Below are positions 11,632 to 25,117 of a stretch of 62,214 nt of DNA, one piece after another (positions within the stretch are counted from its first letter, which is position 1; each line of letters begins with the position of its first letter). The stretch is from Hydnum rufescens UP504 (Eukaryota; Basidiomycota; Agaricomycetes; Cantharellales; Hydnaceae). The DNA lies in NCBI GenBank assembly GCA_014904985.1, contig MU129162.1, positions 1 to 62,214 of the forward strand, given 5' to 3'. A program made the position numbers and the translations under genes. The notes below the pieces were generated by a model. The model searched no databases. It was not told the origin of the DNA and saw nothing but the letters and a program-made list of their open reading frames with translations.

Positions 11632-14600
11632 CTAGAACTCGGTGAAGCCAGACTGGCTATGCGAGTACTGAGACCGCATGTCGTCCAAATCCGCGGCATC
11701 ATCCTGACTCTTATAATCTAGGGCCGAAAGACTGCTGCCGAGATCAGATGCCCCACCCAGTGAGGAGAACGAAAGGCGACGACGGAGGCGATCCGATTGT
11801 GAGTACGCAATATTGTTCGCCGCGTCTGGACCGCCACGCTCAGAGGGAGCGACGCTGCTACCTACAACACTACCCGTCTCCATTGTACTACCTGCTCCAG
11901 GGTCCTGGGAGATGACCGAACTGGCATACCCAGCACCACCGTATTGAGCACGCTTCGCACCATTTGTGCGTTGGAGACCCTGACTAAATGGACCCGCATT
12001 TGCCGTGAATGCAGGGACCCCAGACGCGTACGTCGCCTGGGACTTCACGGACTGAGCATCGGAAGGAATGTACCCCAGGGGATCATGGGTACGATAGAAG
12101 CTTGGATCGAAACGACTAGGGGTTCCGGATCGGCGGGCGACTAAGAGAACAACAGAGATTAACATTTTCTATCGTGGAATGAAAAAAAAAAAACAAGGCA
12201 CGTACTGTCCGTTAATGCGGCTTGGCCGCCAAGGACTTCCTTCGCATTGATCTCGTGGCGGCGGAAAGATTCCATTGCCTTCCCCAGAGTCCTCCGGGGC
12301 TTGCTGAACTGGATCATGCTGGGCTGCAGGTTACTTAACGGTCCTTCCACAAGACAGATTTTTTCTTTGTAATGGGTTAGGAGGAAGTGCCATAGGGGAT
12401 GCTAAGGTACAGAAGTCAGTTGCGAAGAATTTTGGTCGGAAGAAGTGCCAAAATCCAACCTTGCTCAGAACTTTCGGATTCCCCAAAATCACGACACCAT
12501 ACTTGGCACGGGTAAGGGCAACGTTAAGTCGTCGAGGATCGCTCAAAAATCCGATGCCCTGGTGTTCGTTGCTGCGGACGCAACTAAGGATGATATAGTC
12601 CTTCTCGCGGCCTTGGAACGCATCGACACTGGCAACTTCCACGTCTTTGTACAGATCTTTCTTAAGGGAACCGTTGAACTGCATGTAACTAACGATGAAG
12701 GAGCGTTGGCCCTCATAAGGTGTGATGACGCCGATCTGCGTAGGTATGACACCGGACTTGAAGAATTTGGTGACGATTTTCTCAACATTGGAAGCTTCCG
12801 TTCTAATAATGAGAAATCAGGTAAGGAGCGGCCCAACACAGGTATGAACACGAATCCTGAGCGCACCTGTTCAGGAAGAGGTACCACTCGATGAAATTTC
12901 TTCTTGGCCAAGATTCTGGTAGAAGAACATGGGGGCGTCGGGGACAGGCCATGGAAAGTCGATGGTCTTCCGTAAGCGTTCAGGAGCAGTCACTCCATTC
13001 TGGAGCGTGCCTTCGTAGAACATATTGGAAGGGAACTCGGACAAGCATGGGTGCATGCGATACTGTACTTGAAGTCGGATTGGTCTATTTCCGAGCACGA
13101 CGAGACGTTCAAAGAGTGACTGAGTGAGCCCGGCACGTGCAGCTTTTTTGTTCATGATAACGGGTCCAAGCTGCTGATGATCCCCCACAAGGACGACTTG
13201 CTTACATCCAAGGACGAGGGGAATCATACATTCTGGCGGTGAAAAACCTGTGAGACATCATTCCCACAGCCGAAGACGAGGCGAGACACCCTACCAGGTT
13301 CGGCCGCTTGTGTGGCCTCGTCAATGAGAACGGTCCGGAATTTCAACTTGCTCAGTCTAGGATCCCCAGTACCCACGCAAGTGCAGCATATCACTTCGGC
13401 GGCGCCAAGAATCTCCTTTTCGCAAGCCCTGATAAGGGTCTTGTACTTACGTTCGTCACTGGAGCTCAGTTCTCCTTGCTCATTTTTGAGCTGGATGAGT
13501 TTCTGCAACTCCACATGGGTAGTATTGTTTGCGACTTGACTGTGCAGTGTCAAGAAAGAAACGGAAGATTCTAGGGCTTCACGGGATTTGGCCGTTAGGC
13601 GGGCCACTTTAAGTCCAGTCGCATGAATCTTCTCAGTAAGCTGGTCGACAGCGACGTTGGATGGGGCACAGACAAGGACTTGACCCGGATTCATCTTCGC
13701 TAGATGGTAGACGATTGAAGCAGATGTCACTGTCTTTCCAGTACCAGGGGGTCCCTAAATAAAATAAAATAAAATAAAATATTAATGCCCCATATTCATT
13801 AGAATGAGAAATCGCCAACCTGGATAAGACTAATTGGTTTCTGCAATACACTTTTGACGGCGTACATCTGCGAGTGATTCAATTCAGGTAAGCCAGGCGC
13901 GGAGAACCTATACGGGCCCGTGTCAGTTTAACGACTGCGGAGTAGCAGAAGAGGATGCAGACCGTTTAGGCATCTGGAGATCAGAAGAGGGCAGTCATGA
14001 AGAGGTGCATAGAACTCAAGCAGACTTTAGCATACCTGCGTCCTCAAAACCTGGGGCTCTAACTCGTGACCTAAAAGTTTGTGATACTGCAATGGAATAT
14101 AATGACCCTCAGCGAACACAAAGGGCAGACAGCGAAGAAGCTTACGATGTATCCGCTGACACTCTTCTCATCTACAGCAAAGGTTTTCATAGCGAGTTGC
14201 ATACGGTCGAAACTCGTCGATTTCCACACGAAATCTGCGGAGAAACCCTGGGTGCAATCCGAGGGCACCCCTTCGCTCTTTCGAAGCTCAAGGCCAATCT
14301 CGTCCGAGACGTCTAAATTAACAAGGGGTGATTTCCGGATTTCCGGCGTCAGTACCAATTGTCACAGAATGGTCCCCACGCAGAAGAAAGGGAACTCACT
14401 GTTCGGAATCTTGATCACATGCCCGACGCCCTCCCATGGCTTATGTGGCTCGACTTGGTATCTTAGCCGCAGTTCGTCTCCTGCCGCAAGCCTAACTTCT
14501 CCGCTTTCGAGTTTGGGTAGGGTAAACCAAGCTATACGTTTCTGATTAAGACCAATATCCCAGCGGACCACGATATCAGTTTGGGTCTGAGATTCCTTCA

Positions 14601-15608
14601 GGCGTTTATCGTAGTCAGCTTCGATTTTGACCAAAGGACCAAAGATATTCTGGTACTGATATGCGTCATCATAGCTGGAAAGTGGGAAAGGGTCAATTGC
14701 GGAATTTAGAAAAAATGAGGAGATCGAACCGGAGGAGGATATGTTGAGGTTCGTCATCCACACCCGGTTTCTCAAGATCCTCCAGGGTGGCATTTGCATT
14801 GTCGCGCCAAAGGTCTTCGAGGCGATTGATTTGCGAGAAGGAAATTTGACGGGAGCGAAGTTGTTCAGCCTCGCTAGGAGGTTTAACTAGCCACGATAGG
14901 AACGAACGATCGTCGATTAGAGGTGCCCAGAGCGCGGAGTTCCATGATATGTCCTTAGAAATAGCGGCACATGGCTGTCTGGGCATGAACGGAACTTGAG
15001 ATAAACCATTAGGGGGAATAAAGCATTGCCATACCGGCAAAGAAGAACCACGACCGTATCGCTTTTGGCGGGAATGAAGCCCAGCATGAACACATTCCTG
15101 TTCCCACAGTTGTAACATTCCGGTGTGGTTTCGCCTAATGGGCTTTCGGCGTGTAGAATAACTTCTTTGTGTTTGGCGCGCACCAAGTGATTGACAATGT
15201 GTGACGCAGACGTGTTACCACGAGAATTACAGAACCACTTTGAACAAATGAGACATTTGACAACTGACGCAGGAGAATGAATGCCACAGTAGCTGGAGAG
15301 AATTGTTTAGTCTTAAACATGGTGATGACTCAACAAGCAGTGTACCTGCATGCATGGGGAGGAAGATCTGTAACAGTGTCATCCTTGACATCATCGAGCA
15401 CACCGTCAAAGTCATCATCTACGGCCTTCCCATTTACAGAGAGGGGGTCATTATTATCGATCACAGATAGAGCGTCGAATTCGTGTTCAAGGTGCGAGCC
15501 GGTTCCGTTGGTCTTCTGGGTTCGTGCAGTATAGCCGGAAATCACAGATGCAGTATCATCGAGGCCCACCCCATATTGAGACGCGGAATCGTAATCGTAC
15601 TCGTCCAT
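11632..15608 (-). CDS. UPF1: UPF1/NAM7 superfamily-1 RNA helicase of nonsense-mediated decay
   Basis: ATP-dependent RNA helicase that drives nonsense-mediated mRNA decay, cytoplasmic. The N-terminus is acidic ([13 protein letters not shown]). The zinc-binding Cys-His domain follows: ACx[23 protein letters not shown] and [15 protein letters not shown] at about 15340-15070. Helicase motifs follow in order: Walker A GPPGTGKT just after an intron ending near 13755, [58 protein letters not shown] and [15 protein letters not shown]. The last exon (to 11632) is a Ser/Gln-rich tail ending [13 protein letters not shown], like the phosphorylatable SQ tails of other UPF1 proteins. At least eight exons. 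It is divergent from the SNW gene with only 95 bp between start codons. Confidence 0.95.
13754..13780. repeat. (TAAAA)n pentanucleotide tract in a UPF1 intron
   Basis: About five tandem AAATA/TAAAA units. On the coding (minus) strand this is a T-rich tract just before the 3' splice site that opens the Walker A exon, so it may serve as the polypyrimidine tract. Confidence 0.8.
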
Positions 15609-15703
15609 AACGGAAGACTTGGTAGAAAACCGTTCCTGTGAAGCTTACTACAATTGGTCTCGACACGGCACTTCCCGTGCTTTCTTCCGCCAGCTTACAC
15701 AGA
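15609..15703. promoter_or_regulatory. Shared 95-bp divergent promoter UPF1/SNW
   Basis: Only 95 bp separate the UPF1 ATG (minus) from the SNW ATG (plus). Both 5' untranslated regions and any core promoters must fit here or overlap the genes. No TATA box is visible. Confidence 0.6.
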
Positions 15704-17720
15704 ATGGCGGCTGCTACACTGTTTGGGTGCGTCATGCCAGTATTATCGAGAGCAACACAAGCCCTGAATTCCAGTCAGGATTCTCCCTAAACCAGTGCAT
15801 GTGTCTTCCGTGGAAGAGGAACTTGAAGATGCGCACGACGTAGCGTCCATTTCTACCCTGACAATCAAAGCTTCTCTCCCGGCGTACGGGACACGTAAAG
15901 GCTGGAGACCTACAAGCCAGGAGCACTTCGGCGACGGAGGGTCATATCCAGAGTGCCATGTGGCGCAATATCCTCTTGAAATGGGAGGAAGAAGGTTGGC
16001 CAACAGTTTATGTGCGGGTGAAGCCACTACTAAATTCCATGTAGGCTTCTTCTGGGAATACCCTTGCTCTACAAGTGGATGGGGAAGGAAACGTGCGTTA
16101 TGATGCTATCGCCCACCAAGGACATCGTGAAGGTCGACGCGTGCAATCGCAATTCAAAGACCTTGTCCCGATTGCCAACCGAACGGATCTCGATGACGAA
16201 GACAGGCTAATGGAGCGTCCTTCAGAAGAAGAAGCCCAAAAAACTGCGGAAAGGACTCGCACTGCGCTCGAAAAACTTGTCAATACGAAGATTAAGGCCG
16301 CTCAACCCAAGAATGTTCCAGACAGCAAAGGCAAGACTTCATTCTTGCGTTACACCCCAGCCCAACAAGGAAATGAGAACGCTGGGCTCAACCAACGAAT
16401 CATCAAAATGTCGGAAGTTGTGGAGGACCCACTGGAGCCACCGCGGTTCAAGCACAAAAAGATCCCTCGCGGCCCACCTAGTCCTCCTGCTCCCATCTTA
16501 CGTAGTCCTCCACGGAAGGCAACCGCACAAGAACAGAAAGAATGGATGATTCCGCCCTGTATCTCCAATTGGAAGAACAACAAGGGGTTCACCATTCCCC
16601 TAGACAAGCGTCTCGCTGCCGACGGGCGAGGTCTCCAGGACGTTCGTTCTTATTCCAAATTCTTCGAGCCTGGACCCTCTTACCTATATCTCCTATTAGG
16701 TTCACATCAACGATAATTTCGCAAAATTCTCTGAAGCTCTTTTCGTAGCTGATAGACATGCTCGAGAAGAAGTGAGGGAGCGATCCCTTATGCAACAACG
16801 GCTGGTCGAGAAGGAGAAGGCTTCTAAAGAAGAACATCTTCGTATGCTTGCCCAGCGTGCTCGCGAAGAACGTGGTGGAATCGTTGCCCCCAAACCCTCT
16901 GCGGAAAGTGGTGCTGCCCTCAAATCGTCGCTCGCCGCTTATGGTAGCGATGATGGAAGTGCCAGTGGGAGTGATGCGGATAGCGCGGAGGACGAGGAGG
17001 CAAGGAAGATCAGAGACCAGATGCGCGCCGAGAAGAGACGCGATCGCGAGCGTGAGATGCGCATGAATAACATGGGCACTGAACAAAGAGCAAAGCAGCT
17101 TGCCAGGTTTGTTGTCACTTCTTGTTCAATTGCTCTCGGTGACCGTTATGTTGATGTTGTCCTGCGCTCATGTCTAGGCAAGAAAATCGCGATATCTCAG
17201 AAAAGATAGCTCTGGGACTCGCGAAGCCCACCCTGACTAAGGAATCCATGCTAGATTCCCGATTGTTCAATCGGGAATCGCTCTCTGGATCTTTCGCCAC
17301 GGACGATGCTTATAACCTGTATGACAGACCACTCTTTCATGGTTCGTCTGCGGCCGCAGCCATATACAAAGCACGGGGGAACATCGAAGCCGGTGACGAA
17401 GAGAAGTTCGGCGGTGGAACAGAAGAAGGGATCGGAAAAGCTCTCGGAAACGATCGTTTCAACCTCGGCGCCGCGACGATTGGATTCGAAGGCAGTAGTG
17501 AGCAGGAAGTCAGAGAGGGTCCGGTCCAGTTCGAGAAGGACACTGGGGATGTCTTTGGTGTCAATCAATTCTTGGACGAGGCCAAGCGTGGAACCAAGCG
17601 GGGGCTTGATACTGGAGCGTGAGTCTCATTACTATCTCTCCTGGATATAAGATGCTCATTTTCGGCAGTGGCGGGTCGAGGAAACGTCAACAACTGGACA
17701 AGGCTGGAGAACGGGACTAA
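15704..17720 (+). CDS. PRP45: SNW/SKIP domain pre-mRNA splicing factor (Prp45 family)
   Basis: Spliceosome component of the Prp19/NTC-associated group, nuclear. Exon 1 (MAAATLFG) joins through a GTGCGT donor at about 15727 to an exon opening LPKPVHVSSVEEELEDAHD. Further blocks: GGSYPECHVAQYPLEMG, GNTLALQVDGEGNVRYDAIA, the signature ISNWKN with GFTIPLDKRLAADGRGLQ, then the charged helix EEVRERSLMQQRLVEKEK and ARKIRDQMRAEKRRDRERE, DISEKIALGLAKP, and a C-terminal basic GGSRKRQQLDKAGERD after a final intron (about 17620-17667). Length and order are typical of the family. Anomaly: at the junction of the exon ending near 15994 with the exon starting at 16045, phase is off by one. One base appears to be missing in GGAGGAAGAAG at 15984-15994, where homologs have a Gly-Arg-Lys-Lys run. 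Confidence 0.93.
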
Positions 17721-17955
17721 GACTTTGTATTTTATGCCTGACGTTCTGTAATGCGGGGCCATAAGTTGTATGCCTTACACGTACGATATTAGCCTTTATA
17801 CCATTAGTCTCATAACCATTTCCTGGAGTTGCACTTGCCACAACAACCTTGAATCGGTCCACACCCCTGCACCATATCCAATCAACGCCGTAGATTAATC
17901 CCCACGTACTGACTTGTCATGTATTTGACCGCTCTTGCCTTTGGCGCTACCGCGG

Positions 17956-17963
17956 TATATAAA
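17956..17963 (+). promoter_or_regulatory. TATA box before hypothetical gene
   Basis: TATATAAA lies 50 bp before the ATG at 18013, arguing that the small open frame behind it is transcribed. Confidence 0.4.
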
Positions 17964-18012
17964 CGAGAATTCCAACCAACTTGAATCGGTCGGAGCCGAA
18001 TTCACCTCCGGA

Positions 18013-18990
18013 ATGATTTGCTTTGGCACTTCGACTCCCATCTTGTTCATCTCAAGGGCTCTTGGGCGAGGGAAAATACCATCAATTGGTCCCTTCTGTT
18101 TGTCCCGACCACTCCGACCCAAGATCTCGCGCCAATTGTCCGAATACATCAGACATGACCCGCCACTCGTTCTAAATCCAAACCATGACGAAGATAACAA
18201 TGACACCTTCACCATTAGGAAGGGCGCCATAGACTTCCAAAATCGGAATTTCTACCGCCCGAGGGCTCCCAGCGTGGTGGTGAATGTGAAGTCATTACCG
18301 CCAGGGGAAACATTTCAATCTCTGGTGGATGAGGTAGAAAAACATCCTGGTATTGTCGATATCAAAATACCACCACCACCCACGTCAGAGAAACGCCACC
18401 GAGGCGCGTCTAATAATGTAACGACGAGCGATGGAAGCTGAAATTGACGCAGCACCTCTCATCTAGCCATCCTTCAATTGGAATTCCAGACCCCTCTCAT
18501 AGCGTATAACGCAGTCCTTCACTTCGGAAAGGGCCACGCTGAACATAAATCCCAAAACCGAATAACTCCTAGTGACTCCTCCCACGTAGTTTATCGGACG
18601 TACACTAAAGAGGACGCATCTCAAGACGAGGCCAAAGCAGCATTGGACAGAGTGATCCAGAACTTGCCAGGAGTTCAGATACATAGCTTAAAAATTGGTA
18701 CGTTGTGATGCCCCAGTGCGTTCCTTACATTCACACGCAACAAATGGCGTAGAGAATGTCAGACGGGGGATACAACTGGTGCCAGGTTCCAAGCGTTTCT
18801 GCCTAACTGGAACAATACAGTTCCGTGCAGATCTTAGTCGAAGAATCACAAAATTCGATAATTTGGTGAAAGCCTCAGACGAGCTCGAGAACTTATCCTT
18901 TCACGACAAGATGACCCCGATCATTATATATTATGCAGTCGGCGCCGCCGGTCGGAAATCTGATCCGTCCAGACGAAGAGAATCATGATG
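18013..18990 (+). CDS. Hypothetical protein, two open segments with an internal repeat
   Basis: Unrecognised. The first open segment starts at the ATG 18013 and runs to 18441; a second runs from about 18478 to an intron-like GTACGTTG at about 18698, and a third piece continues to about 18987. No junction between 18441 and 18478 gave a consistent phase, so the model is provisional. Both main segments hold a similar motif: a beta-like strand, a helix with LVDEVEKHPGIVDIKI in the first and LDRVIQNLPGVQIHSLKI in the second. This suggests a duplicated small beta-alpha-beta domain. No signal peptide or membrane segment is seen. Confidence 0.35.
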
Positions 18991-19215
18991 GGAGACGGGA
19001 GTGGATGGAGTCTGATACCATGAATATGTGAAAGCTAGAGCGAACGCCGGTAATAACAGTCCGAATTCTGCACTGATTCTCGAGCCCCCTATCTAATTAC
19101 TTGCAAGGTGTAGTTGCCATAAACATAGTCCATCTTCTAATCAAAGACACAATGGCTTCGGGCAGTATCACAAATATTACTGAGGATCGCATGGTTCAGG
19201 ACCGTCGACCCCACG

Positions 19216-20654
<1,439 letters not shown>

Positions 20655-20720
20655 CCGAAGCGACCGCGGCGCTTTCCGTGTCACGTCCTGTTTGCTTCCG
20701 CTCCTGCGACGCGTACACTC
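20655..20720. promoter_or_regulatory. 66-bp divergent promoter, glutaminyl cyclase/proteasome beta-5
   Basis: The two start codons are 66 bp apart, so the core promoters overlap. No proteasome-associated control element or TATA box was seen within it. Confidence 0.55.
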
Positions 20721-22020
20721 ATGAACACCTTCGCATCTCGTTTCTCCTCCAGCTCGTCTAGGGCGATTCCAGTGTCCGATGACAGCGAAGTCGACGCCTC
20801 CATGTGGGGTTCCGCAGCTGGCTTTGGTAACTTGGGTCATATGGGTGTGCCGTCATTTGACATACCTGCAATTGAGAACGTATGGGTATCTACATCTGTA
20901 ATATCTGACCTTGGAGCTCAATGGGTGTAATAGCCTACGCAATTTCTTCGAATGCATACCGACGATTCAGCCGACCCATCCTGCAGAATTAAAATCCAGC
21001 ACGGCACTACTACACTAGCATTCCGCTTCAAAGGGGGCATTATCGTGGCAGTCGACTCTCGAGCAACCGCCGGAAGCTATATCGGTGCGTTCTTACAGTA
21101 GTCTTTTAGTTTTCAATGCCCATAAGGGGGTCGTCAGCTTCTGGCACGGTCAAGAAGGTCATTGAAATCAACAAATACCTCCTGGGCACCATGGCAGGTG
21201 GTGCTGGTGAGTACTCTGCTTTGTTTTCAACATGAAGTATCTCATGAATTATACGTGCAGCTGATTGTCAATATTGGGAGACATACCTGGGCATCCAATG
21301 TCGACTGCACGAGCTGCGTAATCGCGAGCGCATATCTGTGGCCGCAGCTAGCAAGTACCTTAGTAATCTCGTCTATAGTTATAAAGGGATGGGTCTTAGC
21401 ATGGTCAGTGATTGTATTGCCCCTTACTCTTGAAGGGTCCCGTAGCTGATCAATGGCCTTCAGGGGACTATGATTGCTGGATGGGATAAAACTGTAAATA
21501 TTGATATCACGATGATAGTGACTTCAAGTTTAGCTTTCTGATGCACTTTCGATCAGGGACCTGCCTTATATTATGTGGACTCCGATGGCACTCGCCTGAA
21601 AGGAGATATATTCTCCGTCGGGTCCGGGAGCACGTTTGCGTATGGGGTTCTCGACCAAGGCTACCACTGGGATCTTTCCGACGAAGATGCCCAAGAACTT
21701 GGTAGGAGAAGCATTTACGCAGCGGGACATCGAGATGCTTTCTCTGGAAATACCGTGAATTTGTATCATGTGAAGGAAAACGGTTGGGAATTCATCGGTA
21801 CGTTGTACGGCTGCCTTTAATATCTGAGCCTCGATGAATTTAATGATAGTCGCTAACACCCTCGATGCCCTCAGGCAACTACGATGTCACCAAATTGCAC
21901 TACGAGGGTCCTGGCAATGTTCCAGGGGCCACTGGTGGAGGCTATGGCTATGGCGTTCGTACAGAGGGTGTCGTGTCTTCCGATCCCCCCGCACCTTCGG
22001 CAGTCCCTGCGGCTGCGTAG
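20721..22020 (+). CDS. PRE2: 20S proteasome subunit beta-5 (chymotrypsin-like)
   Basis: Threonine-protease subunit of the 20S core. The propeptide runs from [17 protein letters not shown] to IKIQHG; autocleavage before the Thr encoded at 21006-21008 gives [11 protein letters not shown]. Further blocks: [31 protein letters not shown] (with the catalytic Lys), [60 protein letters not shown] and [20 protein letters not shown]. At least six introns of 50-80 nt, all in phase, so the gene looks intact. The C-terminus adds a Gly/Ala/Pro-rich tail ending SAVPAAA. Confidence 0.96.
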
Positions 22021-22255
22021 ATAATATATACGAGAATATCAGAACAACACTGCGGAGCGCCAAGCGCCTAAGATGGAAAATCCCAGGCTCATAATTGTTC
22101 CGTCGCTGATAGAAGCCAATGAGAAAACACTCAGCTGGCGTCCGCGATAGCCACAATTGTGGTTATTGCAGACACCCGCAGTAAATTACATGGATTGAAA
22201 TGTACAGAGGACGGCACCAGGTGCCATCACTTATCAGTCACAATACGCACCCTCG

Positions 22256-25117
22256 CTAGCAGGCTATAGCAAGGTGACTAGTGAGCTTCTCGATGATAGG
22301 GCGTCGTGCATAGGGGACACTCACGGCAACGTCCCGAGCGTAGCGATACAAAATCCCTCGACGAACCTTGAGTTCATTCTTATTGCGACCGTCCCACGCC
22401 TTCTTACGTTCCGCAGCGACCTCGGGAGACACATGCCAAGTAATAGAACGACTCTGCGCATCGACTGTTATCTGGTCTCCATCTAAAGTGCTCGTTATCT
22501 CAGCGTGACCGACCAAACAAAGCAGGGCCCGGAAATACATATATCTCTAGCATACCTTGAACGAGAGCAATGGGGCCCCCTAATAACGCTTCAGGAACGA
22601 CATGCCCAATAATGAATCCGCGACTCGCTCCAGAGAACCTCCCATCGGTGATCAAGCACGTTGTGTTACCTAGGCCAGCACCCATGATCGCACCAGTGGG
22701 ACCTAGGTCAAGTTTGGTATCATTTTTATGAAATGTCTCGTGGTCCAGACGAACCTAACATCTATGGAGTGACAAGTGTTTTTTTTTAAGAAAAAGATGA
22801 GTTCCACGACACAACGACGCAAATAGACTCACCTCGGGCATTCCAGGTCCTCCCTTGGGGCCTTGATAACGGAAAATAACCGCAGAGCCTGGCTTGATCT
22901 CTCCGCGCTCAAGAGCGGGATAGAAATCCTCTTCGCTGCATCGAACAAAGTAAATGAGGACAAGGCACACTCGGCGGTAAACATCAAGACACGAAAGGAC
23001 ACACGTATCAAAACACTTGGCGACTCCCTGCATACCGAGGAGAGGTGAGCGAGCGAGTACCGTCAAGGGACAAGCCAGGGCAGTCAATTACCTCAAACCT
23101 AAGACCCTCCTTCCCCGTAAGTTTCGCGACGGCTGACCCAGGGCATAGATTGCCTCGCAAAATAGTCAGATGCCCAGTATCCTTGATAGGATTCTCAATA
23201 GGTCGAATGACCTGCTGCTGTCCCTCGCCAAAGGAGAGGGGCTTTACACCCTCCAGATTTTCACGCATGGTCTTTCCCGTCACGGTGATGCCATCAGCGT
23301 AGATAAGGTGGCTATGAGTCGGGTGCTCGATGAGATACTTTAGGAGCGCAGGGATACCGCCAGCATTGTGTACATCCTCCATCAAATATTTCCCAGATGG
23401 ACTGAGATCTGCGAGATACGGCGTGCGGTCACGGATGGCTTGGAATCGTCAATGTTGAGGTCGATATCTGCAGCTCGCGCCATAGCCAGCAAATGGAGAA
23501 CCGCGTTCGTGGAGCCGCCGAGTATGTTGGTGATAGTGATCGCGTTTTCGAATGCCTTGCGAGTAAGGATATCTCTACGAAAGAGGGGTTCAAAAAGTTA
23601 AATGATCATGTGTGAGTATGGGACATTCACGCACCTTGGCTTGATGTCTTTTGCAAGGAGGATCTTCATGTATTCCCCAGCCTTATGACACTCCTCGATT
23701 TTTTCTAAAAGAAAACTTCAGTATATCGTCTGTGATCGTTATGAACATTTTTGAGAGGGGAAGACTAACGGGAGTAAACGGCGGGGGTGGTTGCCGAGTA
23801 TGGCAATGATATGCCCATAACCTCCAGGATCGAGCTCATTGTATTGGCAGTAAACATGCCACCACAAGCACCTGGACCAGGACAAGCATGCTTCGCGACA
23901 TCCTGACATTGCTCATCTGTGATTCTACCAGTAGCGAAAGCACCTAGGAAGGCCGATAATCAGAAAACCACGGAGAGAAGGGACACGAGTACGATATTTA
24001 CCCCAAGTTTCGAAGGACTGTCCAATATTGACGGGGTCGCCCGCCTTGAATCCCATTGGCTCACAGTCCAACTGTCTCACCCCCGCTTGGATAGTCCCAC
24101 CATATACGATGATAGTGGGCCTATTGTGTCTCGCGGCTGCCATTAGACACCCTGGCACTAAAAAGGATCATGCTCAGACCCTTGAAGAACTCATGAGTGG
24201 AAATGCAGGGTCTACTGTTTTTGTCACATCCAGGGAGTGATATGTTTCCGTCGTAGAATTGGCCCTACATCACAATATCAATATTCACCTCTGTCGGAGT
24301 TCATGGGAGGGCGTAATACCATGGTGACCTAGGAGAAAAATACACGTTAAATCTCAAGGCAAGGAGTAAGAGGACCCAGTGAACTATTACCGCCTCTATG
24401 GAGTCTGCGATAAGGTCACGACTGGGAAGACTATAATAAAAAATGAAATGACAATTGTTCGGGAATGAGTTTAGAACGCGAACCTGTATCTCATTCCTGT
24501 AGTCCCCATCGTTATGGCATCGCTGAAGCACAATAAAATGAGAATCAAACAGTTACTGGCTAGTGTCGGACACAGACCTGATACCAATAGTGTTGAAGAG
24601 GAGTCCGACGAGGCCGGCGGCTTCGCAGCCTTTCTTCACCTCTTTCCCTAGATCGAGCTATGTGATGTCTTAGAGAAGGAATAGGGTCTCATAGGGAAGA
24701 TTCATCACCAAGTGCATGTTGCAGGCGTTCCCTGCATCGATAGTTCCATAAGATAGTGGGAAGTGTTGATAGTGAGTGGATACACACCTTCCCACCAGAC
24801 GGGAGATATCCCAATCTGGGGCTTGTTCATGTCTTCCTCGTTGAAACCGACAGCATAAACTACGACATCCCCCAGATGAGTGGATAATTTGCTTAAATGG
24901 TTGAGGAATACGAGAACTGACACATGGCATGGGCAGCAACATGAGATTTGTCCTGTGTTAACTTGGAAGAGATCTTGTTGAGCTGAGGGGGCCGTTCTTC
25001 GTTTCTCACGATGCGATGGCTATTAGATGAATATCCGAAGAGAGGGATCAGTCTCAGGAGATGAGCTGAAGCTGGAGTACCATTCACGTACATCTGAACG
25101 TCTCCTGGAGTGGTCAT
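22256..25117 (-). CDS. ILV3: Dihydroxyacid dehydratase, branched-chain amino acid synthesis
   Basis: Iron-sulfur enzyme that dehydrates dihydroxy-acids to the keto-acid precursors of valine and isoleucine; mitochondrial in fungi. Exons in order: [10 protein letters not shown] (25117), then [92 protein letters not shown] (cluster cysteines), a block with [69 protein letters not shown] and [10 protein letters not shown]. The N-terminal targeting region is short. The last codons are uncertain: the frame reads on from RDVA to a stop at 22256, but a GTGAGT donor there may lead to a different end. More than ten exons. Confidence 0.93.

Noticed and set aside
13633..13851. Minus-strand hydrophobic frame with FYFILFYL
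   Set aside because: It is a readthrough of a UPF1 intron with the (TAAAA)n tract; the real exon uses the GPPGTGKT frame.
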